Source: Chara braunii (Eukaryota > Streptophyta > Charophyceae > Charales > Characeae). From it: a stretch of DNA of 28,949 nt. Shown here in pieces: positions 28,717 to 28,949 of the stretch (within the stretch, counting starts at the first letter, position 1; every line of letters starts with the position of its first letter). A program made the position numbers and the translations under genes. The notes under the pieces are model-generated. The model did not search any database, was not told the DNA's origin, and saw only the letters and a list, made by a program, of their open reading frames with translations. Location of the stretch: NCBI GenBank assembly GCA_003427395.1, contig BFEA01000452.1:74663-103611 (forward strand), in the 5' to 3' direction.

Positions 28717-28870
28717 GCGTATGAGTCCATGTTCTAGCAGAAGATTCATTCCTCTGTTTTTTTTTGTTTCCTTTTCCTTCGAGCAGTGGCCCTAAGGGCC
28801 TTGCCCGAAGGAAAAGGAAACAAAAAAAAACAGAGGAATGAATTTTTTGCTAGAACATAGACTCATACGC
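28717..28870. repeat. 154-bp foldback (near-perfect inverted repeat)
   Basis: The left arm from GCGTATGAGTCCATGTTCTA (28717) matches the reverse complement of the right arm ending TAGACTCATACGC (28870). Arms are about 75 bp, with a few mismatches, and include the block TTCATTCCTCTGTTTTTTTTTG and its complement. The centre is the palindrome GGCCCTAAGGGCC (28790-28802). It ends directly at the U2-like sequence. Confidence 0.9.
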
Positions 28871-28871
28871 A

Positions 28872-28949
28872 GGGCCTTGCCTGGCTTAGATTTAGTATCT
28901 ATTCTGATCAGTTCAATATCTGATCCGTGGTCCATCGAACCACACTAAA
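28872..28949 (+). ncRNA. U2 snRNA-like sequence, 5' part, cut by window end
   Basis: U2 snRNA pairs with the intron branch point in the spliceosome. The run TAGTATCTATTCTGATCAGT then TCAATATCTGAT (28893-28924) matches the conserved U2 region with only three differences, and GTGGT-CCATCGA-ACCAC (28927-28943) forms the stem IIa hairpin expected next. Upstream, GGCCTTGCCTGGCTTAGAT matches GGCCTTTTGGCTAAGAT with changes. About six bases just before TAGTA are missing, which removes the GTAGTA branch-point recognition element in its normal context. No plant snRNA promoter element is visible in the 70 bases upstream, which are foldback arm. It is most likely a pseudogene or U2-derived retroposon; the Sm site lies beyond the window. 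Confidence 0.8.

Overview
This is repeat-derived eukaryotic nuclear DNA. No intact cellular gene is visible. The window reads as a stack of old mobile elements: a Helitron, a Ty3/gypsy retrotransposon, a foldback element, a very large LTR retrotransposon and a U2 snRNA-like sequence. Plant-type telo-box motifs, a primer-binding site matching plant-type tRNA-Asp and a U2 stem IIa hairpin like that of plant U2 suggest a green-lineage genome, possibly a streptophyte alga. That assignment is inference.

Layout. (1) About 1-10291, plus strand: a large autonomous Helitron. Its Rep-helicase frame runs from about 2128 to 7783 and shows an N-terminal CxxC zinc-finger remnant, an HUH nuclease with two tyrosines, and a PIF1-family helicase. 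A second, unrecognised long frame follows at 7860-9542, then a (GA)40 tract. The element ends in a hairpin plus CTAG at 10291, followed by T. The 5' end is not resolved. Both frames carry stops and frameshifts, and two catalytic helicase residues are lost. (2) 10292-13430: non-coding or decayed DNA, including a short interrupted frame at 11139-11594 and a field of degenerate tandem repeats and small hairpins at 11940-13010. (3) 13430-16473, minus strand: a decayed Ty3/gypsy pol (RT, RNase H, H2C2, DD35E integrase). A 341-bp foldback element with a 7-bp target duplication splits it at 15200-15540; removing the insert restores the RNase H frame. (4) 16474 to the right edge, plus strand: a probable giant LTR retrotransposon. 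It has a candidate 3.7-kb LTR (16474-20193), a tRNA-Asp primer-binding site (20199-20215), a 2-kb AT-rich leader with repeated stem-loops, about 5 kb of decayed unrecognised coding sequence (22266-27360) with an internal duplicated domain, and then a gag-like frame starting at 27705. (5) 28230-28949: the gag-like frame breaks into a C-rich insert, followed by a 154-bp foldback sequence and a U2 snRNA-like sequence cut by the window edge.

History. The nesting gives an order: the gypsy element came first, the giant LTR element probably landed in its RT domain at 16473/16474, and the foldback element landed in its RNase H domain. Lesions in the coding frames are mostly compatible with C-to-T or G-to-A change, as expected of long-silenced, cytosine-methylated transposons. 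The most novel items are the second Helitron protein, the large pre-gag region with its duplicated domain, the hairpin modules in the LTR-element leader, and the U2-like sequence beside a foldback.
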